This document shows positions 34,448-43,527 of a stretch of 64,000 nt of DNA, in pieces. This DNA is from an uncultured Pelagibacteraceae bacterium (GTDB lineage: Bacteria; Pseudomonadota; Alphaproteobacteria; Pelagibacterales; Pelagibacteraceae). The notes beneath the pieces were generated by a model that had not been told where the DNA came from, searched no databases, and saw nothing but the letters and a program-made list of their open reading frames with translations. Location of the stretch: positions 207,706-271,705 of the forward strand of contig CACNTW010000001.1 in assembly GCA_902623495.1 (NCBI GenBank). Direction: 5' to 3'. The stretch's first letter is position 1; each line of letters opens with the position of its first letter. Made by a program: the position numbers and the translations under genes.

Positions 34448-35485
34448 TTAAATTAGCTTATCTCTGTATCTATCAATTTTTTTTGAAATATAATCATTAG
34501 TTAAGTAAAAATGTTTATAAATCGTTTTTTGTAATGATTTCTTTAAAGATTCATTTTTAATAAGTTTTTCTATTGAATTTTCAATATTTTTAACTGTTAA
34601 AGACTTTATTTTCATAGCTTTCGGAGATGCCTCGCTTAACCCACCTTTATCTGTAATAATTACAGCACATCCTGCACTTGAAGCTTCTAAAGCAGTTCTA
34701 CCGAAGGGTTCGTCCCATCGAGAACAAATAACTGAAATATCGGACTTTATAAACCATTTAGTAACAACATTATATTTTTGAAAACCCAAAATTTTTAAAT
34801 TTTTGTGTTCAAAAATATGATTTTCTCTAGGTTCATCACCAATAACTATAGCTTTCCAATAAGGATTATTATTTAATACACCTATAATAGCCTTTCCAAA
34901 TAAATCATAACCTTTAGAGGCATTTAATCTACCAACAAATAAAATTATTTTTTTTTTATTTTTAAAATTAATTATTTTTTTACTGGTAGATTGATTAATA
35001 ACTTCAAGTTTATCTGTGTTGTATTTTTTATTTAAACCTTTCATAAATTGATTTAAAGTCCAATTACTATTAAATATTATTTTTTTTGTTTTGTTAAATA
35101 TATCAATTCTTTCCTTCACCGTTTTCGATGATTTCATTTCTAGTGGATTATTATGAAAATATAGAACAATATTATTATTTATCTCATAAATAGAGCTTAT
35201 ATAATCTGGTCTATTATGTATTTCTATTAAATTTGATTTTTTTATTTTTTCAATATCCAGAAATTTTTTTACATATACTTTACTACTGCTTCTGAAGAAT
35301 ATTTTCGAAAAATTTAAATTAGTATAATTAGGTAATAATTTTTTTTTAAAAGAAGTATTTCCATACACTTGAATATTTTTTTTGTATTTACTTAGTTTGA
35401 TTGTATCATTTAGAAAAAGGGAAACCGCACCTGCATAATTTGGGGTAAAATTTTCTTTGTAAGGAAGTAGAATTGAGATTTTCAT
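34448..35485 (-). CDS. GT4-family glycosyltransferase
   Basis: 345 residues, GT-B fold. The N-terminal half carries the FTPNYAGAVSLFLNDT segment; the C-terminal half has LFVGRLNASKGYDLFGKAI, and the family signature WDEPFGRTALEASSAGCAVI with the E-x7-E acid/base pair, then DKGGLSEAS. It probably transfers a sugar from a nucleotide donor in envelope polysaccharide or LPS synthesis. Convergent with the recombinase gene at 6 bases; 1 base from the GIY-YIG gene. Confidence 0.88.
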   Translation of the reverse strand: MKISILLPYKENFTPNYAGAVSLFLNDTIKLSKYKKNIQVYGNTSFKKKLLPNYTNLNFSKIFFRSSSKVYVKKFLDIEKIKKSNLIEIHNRPDYISSIYEINNNIVLYFHNNPLEMKSSKTVKERIDIFNKTKKIIFNSNWTLNQFMKGLNKKYNTDKLEVINQSTSKKIINFKNKKKIILFVGRLNASKGYDLFGKAIIGVLNNNPYWKAIVIGDEPRENHIFEHKNLKILGFQKYNVVTKWFIKSDISVICSRWDEPFGRTALEASSAGCAVIITDKGGLSEASPKAMKIKSLTVKNIENSIEKLIKNESLKKSLQKTIYKHFYLTNDYISKKIDRYRDKLI

Positions 35486-35737
35486 TTATAAGTAATTAGA
35501 TTTTATTTTATTTCTAAGTTTATAGTTTTTTTTAAGTTTGTATTCCTCACTCATGGCCTTAGATTTTGAATCATAACTCATACTATAGGCTAATATCCAT
35601 TTTCTACCTCTAGTAAATTTTGCTCCTTTCGAAGCATTATGTTTAGTCAATCTCTTCTTCAAATTATTTGTATAACCAACGTAGCTAAGGTGTTTTTGCT
35701 TATTTTTAGATATGATTAAATAAACAAAATATTTCAT
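35486..35737 (-). CDS. GIY-YIG domain endonuclease-like protein
   Basis: 83 residues covering a single GIY-YIG domain: YFVYLIISKNKQKHLSYVGY gives the Y-V-Y and Y-V-G-Y pair, then NNLKKRLTKHNASKGAKFTR with catalytic Arg, and a C-terminal EEYKLKKNYKLRNKI (Glu). It is the stand-alone UPF0213/YhbQ type, common in bacteria, with unknown role. It starts immediately downstream of tRNA-Glu on the same strand. Confidence 0.85.
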   Translation of the reverse strand: MKYFVYLIISKNKQKHLSYVGYTNNLKKRLTKHNASKGAKFTRGRKWILAYSMSYDSKSKAMSEEYKLKKNYKLRNKIKSNYL

Positions 35738-35739
35738 TA

Positions 35740-35814
35740 TGGCGGTCCCTAGGGGAATCGAACCCCTCTTTCATGGATGAAAACCATGTGTCCTAACCGA
35801 TAGACGAAGGGACC
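35740..35814 (-). tRNA. tRNA-Glu (anticodon TTC)
   Basis: Minus-strand cloverleaf of 75 bases with acceptor stem GGTCCCT/AGGGACC, anticodon stem CATGG/CCATG around loop TTTTCAT (anticodon TTC), T arm GGGGTTCGATTCCCC and an encoded CCA. It lies 2 bases before the GIY-YIG gene and could serve as an integration target for the nearby recombinase. Confidence 0.97.
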
Positions 35815-35849
35815 GGAAGTGGAGTTTCTATTGCAATTATTAAAAATAA

Positions 35850-36794
35850 TCAAGCTATAGGTTCCTCACTTTTTATAATTTCTATTGTAGATTCTTTGTG
35901 TGTGACAAGAGTTTCTGTAATAAATTTTTTATTTTCTTTTTTTACAGCTCCAACCATTTCAGTGCTGGTAATTCCTGTCGCACAAAAAATACTATCTCCT
36001 TTAACTATTTCATTTAATTCATATTTCTTATTTAGATCAAATATTCCCATTTTTTTAGCCCTAGCCTTGTCTTGATCGGTTGCAAATATAAATCTACCCT
36101 GAAATTTACATCCATAAGCATCCAAAGCTGCTGCAGAAATTACTCCCTCAGGACCTCCTCCAATACCTAAAAATAGGTCAATATTATACTTGTTATCGGT
36201 AACTAAGAGAGCCCCGCAAATATCACCATCTGAAATTAATTTTAAATTTACTTTTAACGATTTTAATTCTTCAATAATCTCTTTATGTCTTGGCCTATCA
36301 AGAATGCATACTGTTAGTTCTTTAATATTTTTATTTTTGGCTTCTGCTATATTAGAAATATTTTTTTTTAGAGGATAATCTAAATCAGTAGCATCAAAAG
36401 GAACATCTTTACCAACAGCAATTTTATTCATATACGTTTCTGGAGCATTAAATAAATTTCCTTTTTCTGAAATTGCTAAAACCGATATGGCTCCTGGAAT
36501 ATTTTTCGCTGCAAAATTTGTTCCTTCAAGAGGATCAACAGCTATATCAATACTCGGTCCATTACCGTTTCCTAGTCTTTCTCCTATATATAACATTGGT
36601 GCTTCATCAAGTTCACCCTCACCTATCACTACTTTTCCGTTTATTTCTAGATTATTTAAATCATTTCTCATTGAGTCTGTTGCCGCCTTATCAGCTATTT
36701 TTTTGTTTCCTTTGCCTAGAAATTGATAACAATTAATTGCAGCTCTGGAGGTAACTTTTACAAGTTTATAAATCAGATCTTTATCTAAAGACAT
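35850..36794 (-). CDS. glpX: class II fructose-1,6-bisphosphatase
   Basis: Dephosphorylates fructose 1,6-bisphosphate in gluconeogenesis. 314 residues with GNKKIADKAATDSMRNDLN, EGELDEAPMLYIGE (metal ligands), the lithium-sensitive phosphatase motif DIAVDPLEGTNFAAKN, LDRPRHKEII, DGDICGALLV and FLGIGGGPEGVISAAAL. The stop is followed by tRNA-Glu; upstream the gene abuts the SbmA-type transporter (overlap of 1 base). Confidence 0.96.
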   Translation of the reverse strand: MSLDKDLIYKLVKVTSRAAINCYQFLGKGNKKIADKAATDSMRNDLNNLEINGKVVIGEGELDEAPMLYIGERLGNGNGPSIDIAVDPLEGTNFAAKNIPGAISVLAISEKGNLFNAPETYMNKIAVGKDVPFDATDLDYPLKKNISNIAEAKNKNIKELTVCILDRPRHKEIIEELKSLKVNLKLISDGDICGALLVTDNKYNIDLFLGIGGGPEGVISAAALDAYGCKFQGRFIFATDQDKARAKKMGIFDLNKKYELNEIVKGDSIFCATGITSTEMVGAVKKENKKFITETLVTHKESTIEIIKSEEPIA

Positions 36795-37792
36795 TAAATA
36801 TTTTCAACAGTGGATTCTTCTGAATTATATTTCAATCTTGCTTCAAATTCACTTAATCTTTTCCAAACTGAAATCAATTCTACTATTGTAGACCAGCTTC
36901 TAACTAAATATTGTAATGAATTTTCAACCCTTCCAAATGCTCTAGTTATTTGTTGAACGAAACCTAATGTAATTGCACCTGATACTATAGTTGGTGCAAG
37001 TGCTAAATATGGAACTATAACCATACCTTGGAAATAACTCCATTTTACAGCATTAAAATATAAATAGTGAAAATATGATTTATAGTGAATACCTCTTACT
37101 CTATCATATAATTGACCTATAGTTGGTGGAGCTGCCCTTATAGGATCATCTTCACCATGAACTAATTCCTTTCTATAACCAGCTTCTTCTTTTTGAATAT
37201 CATATTCAATACCAGGCAATTTTATACCTACAGCTGCTAATAAAACTGTTCCACCAAGCGCAGATATTATTGCAACCCAAACTAAAGCATGATCAACCTC
37301 ACCAATCCATGGAAGTACATCGACTTGTTTAGATAGTCCCCATAAAATTGGCAGGAAGGCTACTAGAGTCATTATACTATCTAAAAGCCCAACACCGAGA
37401 CCTTCCATTATTCTTGCAAATTTTAAAGTGTCTTCTTGAACTCTCTGTGAAGCTCCTTCTGTTAAACGAGCTTTTATCCATTGAGAGTGATAATATTCAG
37501 CCATTGAAGTTCTCCACCTAAAAACCCAATGAGATACAAAAAATCCAGTTATAATTGCAATTATAATCCAAAGACCTGCAACTTTCGCAAATGTAAACAA
37601 ATATCCAATAAATTCAGTTTCTGTGACTGAACCAGGTTCTGTTAAAGCTTTTTGAAGAGTATCGTAAAATTCACCAAACCATTCATTAATTTTTACATCT
37701 AATTGAACTTGATACCAAGTTGAAACTAATATGAAGATTGATCCAAATATACTCCAGCCGTACCATCTTCTTTCTGTAAAAAATTTAAACAT
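36794..37792 (-). CDS. SbmA/BacA-type peptide-antibiotic transporter
   Basis: 332 residues with about seven membrane helices. The pattern RRWYGWSIFGSIFILVSTWY, EWFGEFYDTLQKAL, FVSHWVFRWRTSMAEYYHSQ and VRGIHYKSYFHYLYFNAVKW is that of SbmA/BacA, proton-driven importers of peptides and modified peptides; relatives also carry vitamin B12. There is no ATPase domain. Role here is inferred only; family members are known to matter for peptide uptake and envelope lipids. Confidence 0.9.
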   Translation of the reverse strand: MFKFFTERRWYGWSIFGSIFILVSTWYQVQLDVKINEWFGEFYDTLQKALTEPGSVTETEFIGYLFTFAKVAGLWIIIAIITGFFVSHWVFRWRTSMAEYYHSQWIKARLTEGASQRVQEDTLKFARIMEGLGVGLLDSIMTLVAFLPILWGLSKQVDVLPWIGEVDHALVWVAIISALGGTVLLAAVGIKLPGIEYDIQKEEAGYRKELVHGEDDPIRAAPPTIGQLYDRVRGIHYKSYFHYLYFNAVKWSYFQGMVIVPYLALAPTIVSGAITLGFVQQITRAFGRVENSLQYLVRSWSTIVELISVWKRLSEFEARLKYNSEESTVENI

Positions 37793-38073
37793 TATTTTGT
37801 AAAATTATCAGCGTAAGACTTTAAAGTAATTTTTCTTTTGTTAGGTTCAATTATTTCAAAATCAATATTATTTTTTTTTGCGTACTCAATTGCTAATTCT
37901 TTTGTGGAAAATTCTAACTTTAATTCACCATAAGTATCTGTAGAACTCTCCCACCCCATTAAAGGATTGGTGCCAGGATCATCAGTAATATATTCAATAA
38001 TCCATTTATCGAATTTTTTTAATCCTGACTGCATAGCAGTTTTTGAAGGCTTATAAATTTTTGCTTTTTTCAT
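37792..38073 (-). CDS. NDUFS4-like respiratory complex I subunit (ETC complex I family)
   Basis: 93 residues from the ATG at 38073: KAKIYKPSKTAMQSGLKK, then WIIEYITDDPGTNPLMGW with SSTDTYGELKLEFSTKELAI and IIEPNKRKITLKSYADNF. This is the short ETC_C1_NDUFS4 family, an 18-kDa-like accessory subunit of NADH dehydrogenase conserved in alphaproteobacteria and mitochondria. A frame extending 16 residues further upstream would lie inside tRNA-Pro and is rejected. Confidence 0.88.
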   Translation of the reverse strand: MKKAKIYKPSKTAMQSGLKKFDKWIIEYITDDPGTNPLMGWESSTDTYGELKLEFSTKELAIEYAKKNNIDFEIIEPNKRKITLKSYADNFTK

Positions 38074-38077
38074 AAAA

Positions 38078-38154
38078 TGGTCGGGGTGGTAGGATTCGAA
38101 CCTACGGCCCCTTGGTCCCAAACCAAGTGCGCTACCAGGCTGCGCTACACCCCG
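38078..38154 (-). tRNA. tRNA-Pro (anticodon TGG)
   Basis: Minus-strand 77-base cloverleaf with acceptor CGGGGTG/CACCCCG, anticodon loop TTTGGGA (anticodon TGG) closed by CTTGG/CCAAG, T arm TAGGTTCGAATCCTA and an encoded CCA. It lies 4 bases from the start of the NDUFS4-like gene. Confidence 0.97.
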
Positions 38155-38249
38155 AATGCAGTACTAATACAGTAGAAAAAAAAAATTTCAAAGTATATTA
38201 ATCACTATTTAAAAGGATATTTTATAAAATTTGCTATATATAACTATCT

Positions 38250-38744
38250 ATGATCATTGAATGTCCAGCTTGTTCAAAGAAGTTCAATATTGATGAAAAG
38301 TTAATACCAGGTGAAGGTAGACTTTTAAAGTGCGGCAATTGCGAACATACGTGGTTTTATAAAAAAGAAGAAAAAATAAAATTAGAGGCTGAAACTGCAA
38401 ATAAAAGTCAAATTGAAGAAAATAAATCAGAAATCAATATAGAACCAGTTGAAGAACCTATAAAAAAGACAAAAAAAATAAGAAAAAAAATTTCAAAAAA
38501 ATCTTTAACAAAAGAGAGTACATCAAAAGAATTAGTGTCTATTGATAAAAGTTCAGTTTCAAGAGAAAACAATATTATTAAAAAAATATTTTTAATTATT
38601 ATTTCTATTATCGCATTTATTTTGCTTATAGACACATTTAAAAATCAGATATCTGTTATATTTCCTGGCATATTACAAATGTCAGATAGTTTGTATTTAG
38701 TAATAAATGACTTGAAATTATTTATTAAAGATTTAGTCAGGTAA
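38250..38744 (+). CDS. zinc-ribbon (MJ0042-type) membrane protein
   Basis: 164 residues. The N terminus IIECPACSKKFNIDEKLIPG to LKCGNCEHTW holds a C-x2-C...C-x2-C zinc ribbon (Cys5, Cys8, Cys30-ish, Cys33-ish), followed by a long charged Lys/Glu/Ser-rich linker and one membrane helix (about 112-133, FLIIISIIAFILLIDTF). Proteins of this layout are common in alphaproteobacteria upstream of unrelated genes; the role is unknown. Starts 95 bases after the divergent tRNA-Pro. Confidence 0.75.
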   Translation: MIIECPACSKKFNIDEKLIPGEGRLLKCGNCEHTWFYKKEEKIKLEAETANKSQIEENKSEINIEPVEEPIKKTKKIRKKISKKSLTKESTSKELVSIDKSSVSRENNIIKKIFLIIISIIAFILLIDTFKNQISVIFPGILQMSDSLYLVINDLKLFIKDLVR

Positions 38745-38746
38745 AA

Positions 38747-39919
38747 ATGATTCAGATAATTACAAAACCATTTAGGTGGTTTTTCAAATTAGAAGCTGCA
38801 AGTGGTCTTGTTTTACTTTTTGCAGCAATAATAGCTTTAATTGTAAGTAATTCTAATTTAGCAGAAATATATTTTTCCACATTGAATAAATATTTATTTC
38901 TGGGAATAAATAATTTTGGTTTAAAATTATCTGTTTTACACTGGATAAATGATGCCTTAATGGCAATATTTTTTTTCTTTGTAACATTGGAAATTAAAAG
39001 AGAATTCTTACAAGGTGAACTTTCAAATATAAAACAAGCCCTTCTTCCGATTATCGCAGCAGTTGGAGGAATGTTGGTACCTGCATTATTTTATGTTTTT
39101 ATTAATTTTGGAGATAGTGAAACAATGAATGGATGGGCTATTCCATCCGCAACTGATATTGCATTTTCTTTAGGTGTACTTTCTCTATTAGGAAAAAGAG
39201 TTCCATTATCTCTAAAAGTTTTTTTAACTGCATTAGCTATTATAGATGATTTGGGAGCCATAGTAATTATTGCATTATTCTATTCGGGAGACCTTAGTAT
39301 AAAATATTTAAGCTTAATGTTGTTGGCATTTATTATTCTTCTAGTAATAAATAAATTCAATATAAAGAAATTTTTACCCTATTTAATTGTTGGAATATTT
39401 CTTTGGGACTTTACTCATAATTCTGGCATTCATGCAACAATTGCTGGAGTTTTGCTAGCAATGACTATACCTCATAGAAAAAAAGACAAAGACTTTTCAT
39501 TACTAATAAAAATTGAACATGCAATAAGTCCTTACGTTGCTTTTGGTATTATGCCATTATTTGCTTTTGCAAATGCCGGTGTTTCATTAGAAGGTTTATC
39601 TTTTGCATCTTTACTTGATAAAGTTCCATTAGGAATTTTATTAGGATTATTTGTTGGCAAACAATTAGGGGTATTTGTATTTTCTTATGTTTCAATAAAA
39701 ATGAAAATAGCCCAGATGCCTAATAATTCTAACTGGTTTAATTTTTATGGTGTTGGTGTTTTAACGGGTATAGGGTTTACAATGAGCTTATTTGTTGGAA
39801 ATTTGGCATTCGTTGAAAATATGCAATATATGGATGGAGTTAAAATTGGAGTTTTAACTGGGTCATTATTATCCACTTTATTTGGGTATTTCTTAATACT
39901 ACTTACACCAAATAAGTAA
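38747..39919 (+). CDS. nhaA: Na+/H+ antiporter NhaA
   Basis: Exports sodium in exchange for protons, expected in a marine cell. 390 residues, about 12 membrane helices. The ion-binding aspartates occur in LAIIDDLGAIVIIALF, and TLEIKREFLQGEL, SATDIAFSLGVLSLLGKRVP and SGIHATIAGVLLA are diagnostic; the C-terminal GVGVLTGIGFTMSLFVG closes the pattern. It follows the zinc-ribbon gene by 2 bases. Confidence 0.96.
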   Translation: MIQIITKPFRWFFKLEAASGLVLLFAAIIALIVSNSNLAEIYFSTLNKYLFLGINNFGLKLSVLHWINDALMAIFFFFVTLEIKREFLQGELSNIKQALLPIIAAVGGMLVPALFYVFINFGDSETMNGWAIPSATDIAFSLGVLSLLGKRVPLSLKVFLTALAIIDDLGAIVIIALFYSGDLSIKYLSLMLLAFIILLVINKFNIKKFLPYLIVGIFLWDFTHNSGIHATIAGVLLAMTIPHRKKDKDFSLLIKIEHAISPYVAFGIMPLFAFANAGVSLEGLSFASLLDKVPLGILLGLFVGKQLGVFVFSYVSIKMKIAQMPNNSNWFNFYGVGVLTGIGFTMSLFVGNLAFVENMQYMDGVKIGVLTGSLLSTLFGYFLILLTPNK

Positions 39920-39926
39920 GTAGTTT

Positions 39927-40472
39927 ATGAAAAGATTAATAATAATAAGTTTAACAATAATAATGTTTTTTTTTAAAAATTCAGCAATGAGCAATAATCA
40001 GAAAAATTTTTACAATCTAGAAATAGAGAGTATTAATGGAGAAATCATTAAATTAAAAGATTATCGAGATAAAGTTATACTTATAGTTAACACTGCCAGC
40101 TATTGTGGTTTCACAAAACAATACGAAGATTTGCAAGAATTATGGGATAAATACAAATCTAAGGGTCTTATTGTCCTTGGAGTGCCCTCAGACTCTTTTA
40201 ATCAAGAAAAAAAAACCAATAGTGAAGTAAAAGAATTTTGTGAAGTTAATTTTGAAATAAATTTTCCATTAACAACTATTACAGAAGTAAAAGGAAGGGA
40301 TGCTCATGAGATTTTTAAGTGGGCAGAAAATAATTTTGGCAAGTCTGCAATTCCTAAGTGGAATTTTCATAAAATATTAATCAATAAACAGGGAAATGTA
40401 GAAGATACATATGCTTCTTTTACAAAACCTACATCAAATAAGATCATAAATAAAATAGAAGAAATTCTATAG
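39927..40472 (+). CDS. glutathione peroxidase-like thiol peroxidase
   Basis: 181 residues with an N-terminal hydrophobic signal (about residues 1-20), so likely periplasmic or membrane-anchored. The active-site cysteine is Cys60 in VNTASYCGFTKQYEDL, followed by IVLGVPSDSFNQEKK (Gln) and the C-terminal PKWNFHKILINKQG (Trp, Asn). It uses cysteine, not selenocysteine. Its end overlaps the convergent MBL gene by 6 bases. Confidence 0.93.
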   Translation: MKRLIIISLTIIMFFFKNSAMSNNQKNFYNLEIESINGEIIKLKDYRDKVILIVNTASYCGFTKQYEDLQELWDKYKSKGLIVLGVPSDSFNQEKKTNSEVKEFCEVNFEINFPLTTITEVKGRDAHEIFKWAENNFGKSAIPKWNFHKILINKQGNVEDTYASFTKPTSNKIINKIEEIL

Positions 40473-41243
40473 TTCTATAGTTAAACCATCATGTGCTGGA
40501 ATGACATTTTTTGGTATAGCTCTCTTTAATTTATTGTAATCTAATACAGCTGATAGATTCGATAAAATAGCCTTTTTAGGTTTAAATAATTTAATAAAGT
40601 AAAGTGATTGTTCTAAGTTAAAATGAGAAGGATGATAATTATACCATAGACAATCAATTATTAAATATTTTAAATTTTTAAAATGTGAAAAATCTTTTTT
40701 ATAAATATTACTTACATCAGTAATGTATGCGATTTTTTTATCAATAATAAAACAATTAGAATTGACTGAGCCATGCTTAACTATAATAGCTTTAAATCTT
40801 AAATTTTTATTTTTATGTTTAATAAATGAATTTTTTTTTAACATATTCAATTTTAAAGTAGCTGGATATTCTCTTGAGTAGCTTTTAAAACAATATGAAA
40901 AGCTTTTTTTTAAAAGTTTAGATGTGTCATTATCGGCAAAAACATTAACTTGTTTTCTACTATTAATAAAGAAAGATCTTAGATCATTAATTCCATGAGT
41001 TTGATCAGCATGCATATGTGAATAGAATACTTTATCAATTTTCTTAATTTTATGACGCAATAACTGTTGTCTTAAGTCAGGAGAGGTATCAATTAAAATG
41101 TTTTCATCAGAAGTTTTAATAAATGCAGAACATCGTGTTCTATAATTTTTCTTATTTTTGGGATCACAATTTCCAAAAAATCCATCAGGTCTCGGAACAC
41201 CCATTGAACTTCCACAACCTAATATTATAAATTTTATGCTCAT
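40467..41243 (-). CDS. metallo-beta-lactamase fold hydrolase, PhnP-like
   Basis: 258 residues. The metal motif H-x-H-x-D-x-x-H is seen in FYSHMHADQTHGINDLR and the final histidine in PAHDGLTIEL; LGCGSSMGVPRPDGFFGN and RTRCSAFIKT are the PhnP/YycJ-like N terminus. It is commonly the neighbour of tatD in alphaproteobacteria, whose gene overlaps by 4 bases here. Substrate probably a cyclic phosphodiester, not established. Confidence 0.85.
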   Translation of the reverse strand: MSIKFIILGCGSSMGVPRPDGFFGNCDPKNKKNYRTRCSAFIKTSDENILIDTSPDLRQQLLRHKIKKIDKVFYSHMHADQTHGINDLRSFFINSRKQVNVFADNDTSKLLKKSFSYCFKSYSREYPATLKLNMLKKNSFIKHKNKNLRFKAIIVKHGSVNSNCFIIDKKIAYITDVSNIYKKDFSHFKNLKYLIIDCLWYNYHPSHFNLEQSLYFIKLFKPKKAILSNLSAVLDYNKLKRAIPKNVIPAHDGLTIEL

Positions 41244-42004
41244 TTTTGAAAAAATAATCTCTCGAAATTATCGTTTGTAATAGTTTCTAATTCATCAATG
41301 GTTTTTGATTTTAATTCTGAAAGTTTTTTCAATGTATATTTAATAAAAGAAGGTTCATTTTTTTTACCTCTCATTGGTGTAGGTGCTAAAAAAGGACTGT
41401 CTGTTTCAATTAAAATTTTATCACTTTCAATCATTTTAAATGTTTCTTGAAGATCAACACTATTTTTAAAAGTTATTATTCCACTTGCAGAAAAATACGC
41501 ATTTAATGTCATCATTTTTTTAGCAAACTCTTTTGAACCTGTAAAACAGTGCATAAGTATTTTAATATCTCTATTTTTATATCTATTTAAAATATCAAAA
41601 GTTTCTATTTCGGCACTTCTAGAATGAACTATTAAAGGATAATTTAATTCAATAGAGGCTTCTATATGTTTTTCAAAACTTTCAATCTGATCGTCCTTTT
41701 TACTATTTTCATAATAAAAATCTAATCCTGTCTCTCCTACTCCAATTATTTTTTTGAATTTAATAGCATTTTCAACAATAAATTCCTTATCCATATTATC
41801 ACTACTGGTCTCATGAGGATGAATTCCTATACTCCCATAAATTATATCATCAAGATTTATAATCTTTTTAATATTTTCAAAACTTTTTGAATTGGTTGAA
41901 ATAGTTAAAATTTTATTTAATCCACTTTCTTTAGAACGTTTAATAACATCTTTAATATTCGAATAAAGAGGTTCGTGATCAAGATGACAATGTGAGTCTA
42001 TCAT
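41240..42004 (-). CDS. tatD: TatD-family deoxyribonuclease
   Basis: 254 residues of TIM-barrel metal-dependent hydrolase. Ligand-bearing segments are MIDSHCHLDHEPL, the GSIGIHPHETSS segment, VGETGLDFYYENS, LIVHSRSAEIETF, ILMHCFTGSKEFA and LIETDSPFLAPTP. Normal length. It sits downstream of metG with a 4-base overlap and upstream of the MBL gene, the standard alphaproteobacterial order. Confidence 0.93.
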   Translation of the reverse strand: MIDSHCHLDHEPLYSNIKDVIKRSKESGLNKILTISTNSKSFENIKKIINLDDIIYGSIGIHPHETSSDNMDKEFIVENAIKFKKIIGVGETGLDFYYENSKKDDQIESFEKHIEASIELNYPLIVHSRSAEIETFDILNRYKNRDIKILMHCFTGSKEFAKKMMTLNAYFSASGIITFKNSVDLQETFKMIESDKILIETDSPFLAPTPMRGKKNEPSFIKYTLKKLSELKSKTIDELETITNDNFERLFFQK

Positions 42005-43527
42005 TTTTGAATTTTTTTAAACAAAATATCTAATTTATTCATTTTTAAATCTTTTTTTAAAATTTCATTATTATCAATTGATTTAAAATCAATAAAATTT
42101 TCTGTTTCATTAAAAACATTTAGCACTTTTACAGAAGTTTCTGGCATTACTGGATAAAGCAAGATAGTTATTTTTCTAATTAATTCTAATGCAGTATAAA
42201 CAATGGTATTTAACCTTAATCTATCATCTTTCTTCTTCCAAGGTTCCTGATCATTAAAATATTTGTTGGCAGCAAACAATCTATCAACAATAAAACTCAT
42301 ATATTGATTAATATCTTGATTATCTATGAATGATCTTATTTTATCCAGATTATTTAATGGTTTTAAAATTTTTAAATCTTCATCATTATATTTGTGATCA
42401 GGTATTAAAGAAGAACAATTTTTTTCTGCAAAAGAAAGTACTCTTTGACAGAGATTTCCAAAATTATTTGCTAAATCACTATTAATACAATTTTCTAGTT
42501 TTTCCTCTGAAATATTCCCATCATTACCAAAAGAAACTTCTTTAAGTAAATAATATCTTAAAGGATCCAGGCCAAAAGTATCTATGATTTCTAATGGATC
42601 TAAAATATTTCCTTTTGATTTTGACATTTTTTCATCTCCGGTAAGGATCCATCCATGACCATAAACTCTTTTTGGTGGTTCTATTTTTGCAGCCATTAAG
42701 AATGCTGGCCAATAAATAGCATGAAATCTCAATATGTCTTTTCCAATAATATGCAAATCTGCTGGCCAAAAATTTTTATATAATTTATTATTTTTATCGG
42801 GATATTTTAAAGAACTTAAATAATTTGTTAATGCATCTAACCATACATAAACTACATGATTTTGATCACTTGGTACTTTTACACCCCAAGAAAAAGTTTT
42901 TCTGCTAACAGACAGGTCTTTTAATCCACTTTTAACAAAGCTAATTACTTCATTTCTCCTACTTTCAGGTAAAATAAAATCTTTATTTTTTTCATAAAAT
43001 TCTAATAACGGTTTTTCCCATTCTGAAAGTTTAAAAAAGAAAGATTCTTCTTCGACCCACTCAACAGCTGAACCAGATGATTTAGCAATTTTTAAACCTT
43101 CTTTTTCCTCAACTTCATCTTCATTATAAAACGCTTCATCTGATACAGAATACCAACCAGAGTATTTAGACAAATAAATTTGGTTATTTTTTTCAAGTAT
43201 ATTCCATAAATATTGTACAGATACTTTATGTCTATCTTCTGTAGTTCTAATAAAATCTGTATTAGATAAGTTTAATATTTTCGTTAAATCCTCGAACGTT
43301 TTACTTATTTCATCACAAAATAATTTTGGATCTTTATTTAACTTTTCAGCAGATCTTTGTATTTTTAATCCATGCTCATCTGTACCTGTTAAAAAATAAA
43401 CATTAAAACCATCAATTTTTTTGAAACGTGAAAAAAAATCAGCAATTATACTCGAATATGCATGTCCCATATGAGGTTTTGCGGAAGGATAGTAAATTGG
43501 TGTTGTTATAAAATAATTTTTATTCAC
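42001..43527 (-). CDS. metG: methionyl-tRNA synthetase
   Basis: Class I synthetase of 508 residues. The HIGH motif is in PSAKPHMGHAYSSI and the KMSKS loop in GDEKMSKSKGN; ITTPIYYPS and WLDALTNYLSSL are also diagnostic. The zinc-finger cysteines of the MetG1 form are absent (DEAFYNEDEVEEKEG in that place) and there is no C-terminal tRNA-binding/dimerisation domain, so it is the short form. Operon member between holB and tatD. Confidence 0.96.
   Translation of the reverse strand: MNKNYFITTPIYYPSAKPHMGHAYSSIIADFFSRFKKIDGFNVYFLTGTDEHGLKIQRSAEKLNKDPKLFCDEISKTFEDLTKILNLSNTDFIRTTEDRHKVSVQYLWNILEKNNQIYLSKYSGWYSVSDEAFYNEDEVEEKEGLKIAKSSGSAVEWVEEESFFFKLSEWEKPLLEFYEKNKDFILPESRRNEVISFVKSGLKDLSVSRKTFSWGVKVPSDQNHVVYVWLDALTNYLSSLKYPDKNNKLYKNFWPADLHIIGKDILRFHAIYWPAFLMAAKIEPPKRVYGHGWILTGDEKMSKSKGNILDPLEIIDTFGLDPLRYYLLKEVSFGNDGNISEEKLENCINSDLANNFGNLCQRVLSFAEKNCSSLIPDHKYNDEDLKILKPLNNLDKIRSFIDNQDINQYMSFIVDRLFAANKYFNDQEPWKKKDDRLRLNTIVYTALELIRKITILLYPVMPETSVKVLNVFNETENFIDFKSIDNNEILKKDLKMNKLDILFKKIQK

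Noticed and set aside
37792..38121. 16-residue N-terminal extension of the NDUFS4-like gene
   Set aside because: It is encoded by tRNA-Pro bases, and the conserved protein begins at the ATG at 38073.
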